Source: Sulfurospirillum diekertiae
GTDB lineage: Bacteria > Campylobacterota > Campylobacteria > Campylobacterales > Sulfurospirillaceae
DNA length: 64,000 nucleotides
Assembly (NCBI RefSeq): GCF_002309535.1
Contig: NZ_CP023275.1
Span: 2,356,001-2,420,000 of the forward strand
Direction of reading: 5' to 3'
Shown one piece after another: positions 63,616 to 64,000 of this stretch. Below the pieces are notes generated by a model. That model saw only the letters and a list, made by a program, of their open reading frames with translations. It did no database searches and was not told where the DNA came from. The position numbers and the translations under genes are program-made. Within the stretch, counting starts at the first letter, position 1. The number at the start of each line of letters is the position of its first letter.

Positions 63616-64000
63616 TCACATGAGCGCTTCAATCCACATCACAAGTTTTTGGAAGCTTTCAGGTTCTTTATTGGACAAAAAGAGTGCTGGTTTATTTTTA
63701 CGATTTTCACTGACATCCGTATGCATTTGAGCCATATCGACCCCTACGTAAGGCGCTAAATCCGTTTTATTGACCACCAAAAGGTCACTGAAAAGCAGCC
63801 CTGCCCCTTTTTTGCGAGGAATATCCCCGCCTTGTGCAACATCTATCACATACATGTAATAATCAATCAACTCATACGAAAACGTTGCTGAAAGATTATC
63901 CCCGCCACTTTCAACAAAAAGAATGTCTAAAGGAAATTCCTTTTGAAGTGCTTCACAAGCTTTTTGATTCATAGAAATATCATCACGAATTGCCGTATGC
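63616..64000 (-). CDS. ureG: Urease accessory GTPase UreG, C-terminal part (start beyond the window)
   Basis: 128 codons of the C-terminal two-thirds. HTAIRDDISMNQK, LDILFVESGGDNLSATFSYEL and FSDLLVVNKTDLAPYVG are UreG blocks, distinct from HypB. UreG is the GTPase that loads nickel into urease. The gene continues past the right end without a stop, so other ure genes are expected there. A palindrome core lies at 63851-63858. Confidence 0.88.
   Translation of the reverse strand, partial: HTAIRDDISMNQKACEALQKEFPLDILFVESGGDNLSATFSYELIDYYMYVIDVAQGGDIPRKKGAGLLFSDLLVVNKTDLAPYVGVDMAQMHTDVSENRKNKPALFLSNKEPESFQKLVMWIEALM

Noticed and set aside
63616-64000. HypB (hydrogenase nickel GTPase) as identity of the right-end gene
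   Set aside because: The ESGGDNL and NKTDLAPYVG blocks and the HTAIRDD stretch fit UreG; the HypB metal-binding residues are not seen in the part present.

Overview
The window looks like chromosome of a member of the Campylobacterota (Epsilonproteobacteria), most likely Sulfurospirillum or a close relative. This is inferred from AT-rich DNA, very tight gene packing, ribosomal proteins S10 and L3, FeoAB, DcuA/aspartase/asparaginase genes suited to fumarate respiration, and many signal-transduction genes. No stretch of more than 300 bases lacks a gene; the longest gap is about 240 bases (55170-55411).

Layout. 1-500: start of the S10 ribosomal operon (rpsJ, partial rplC) with a clear sigma70 promoter. 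0.6-3.5 kb: an ATPase, a SpoIIE-type phosphatase with its own HATPase domain, and RNase HII. 3.5-6.0 kb: feoA-feoB behind a Fur-box-like element. 6.1-12.0 kb: aroC-rnc-rnhA-TPR protein on the minus strand, divergent from dnaG and a thiouridylase-like gene. 12.0-25.3 kb: a large accessory chemotaxis locus. A CheY-CheC-diguanylate cyclase operon faces a long minus-strand operon encoding CheY, CheW, MCP, a small protein, CheA, CheR, a degenerate kinase, CheD, CheB, a PAS kinase and a receiver protein. 25.5-28.4 kb: J-domain protein, tRNA-Ala(GGC), a cytidylate-kinase-like protein, a porin and a DUF2325 protein. 28.6-31.3 kb: a NicO/DUF1007 metal-transport cassette sharing a 29-bp exact element with feoAB. 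31.4-37.5 kb: LysE-type exporters flanking a minus-strand operon of an FtsX/LolD-type ABC transporter, a membrane protein with a DsbB-like CxxC motif, and a NosL-like protein. 37.5-46.1 kb: diguanylate cyclase, RarD, a two-component system with a phosphoethanolamine transferase, a DNA glycosylase and an EAL protein. 46.1-51.1 kb: ApbE, an EF-hand protein, UppP, a flavin reductase, and a double-cubane-type dehydratase-family protein with its ATPase activator. 51.2-55.2 kb: TonB receptor, methyltransferase and periplasmic binding protein. 55.4-61.0 kb: two tandem aspartases, DcuA and periplasmic asparaginase, which together turn Asn/Asp into fumarate. 61.0-63.5 kb: sensor kinase and regulator. 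The window ends inside ureG.

The most striking unexplained signal is the palindrome TTTACATGTAAA. By reading I count 17 perfect 12-mers and 33 copies of its TACATGTA core, both inside genes and between them, with a gap of about 9.7 kb over part of the chemotaxis locus. It looks like a genome-wide DNA-level element (uptake signal, HIP-like repeat, or binding site of a nucleoid protein or global regulator).
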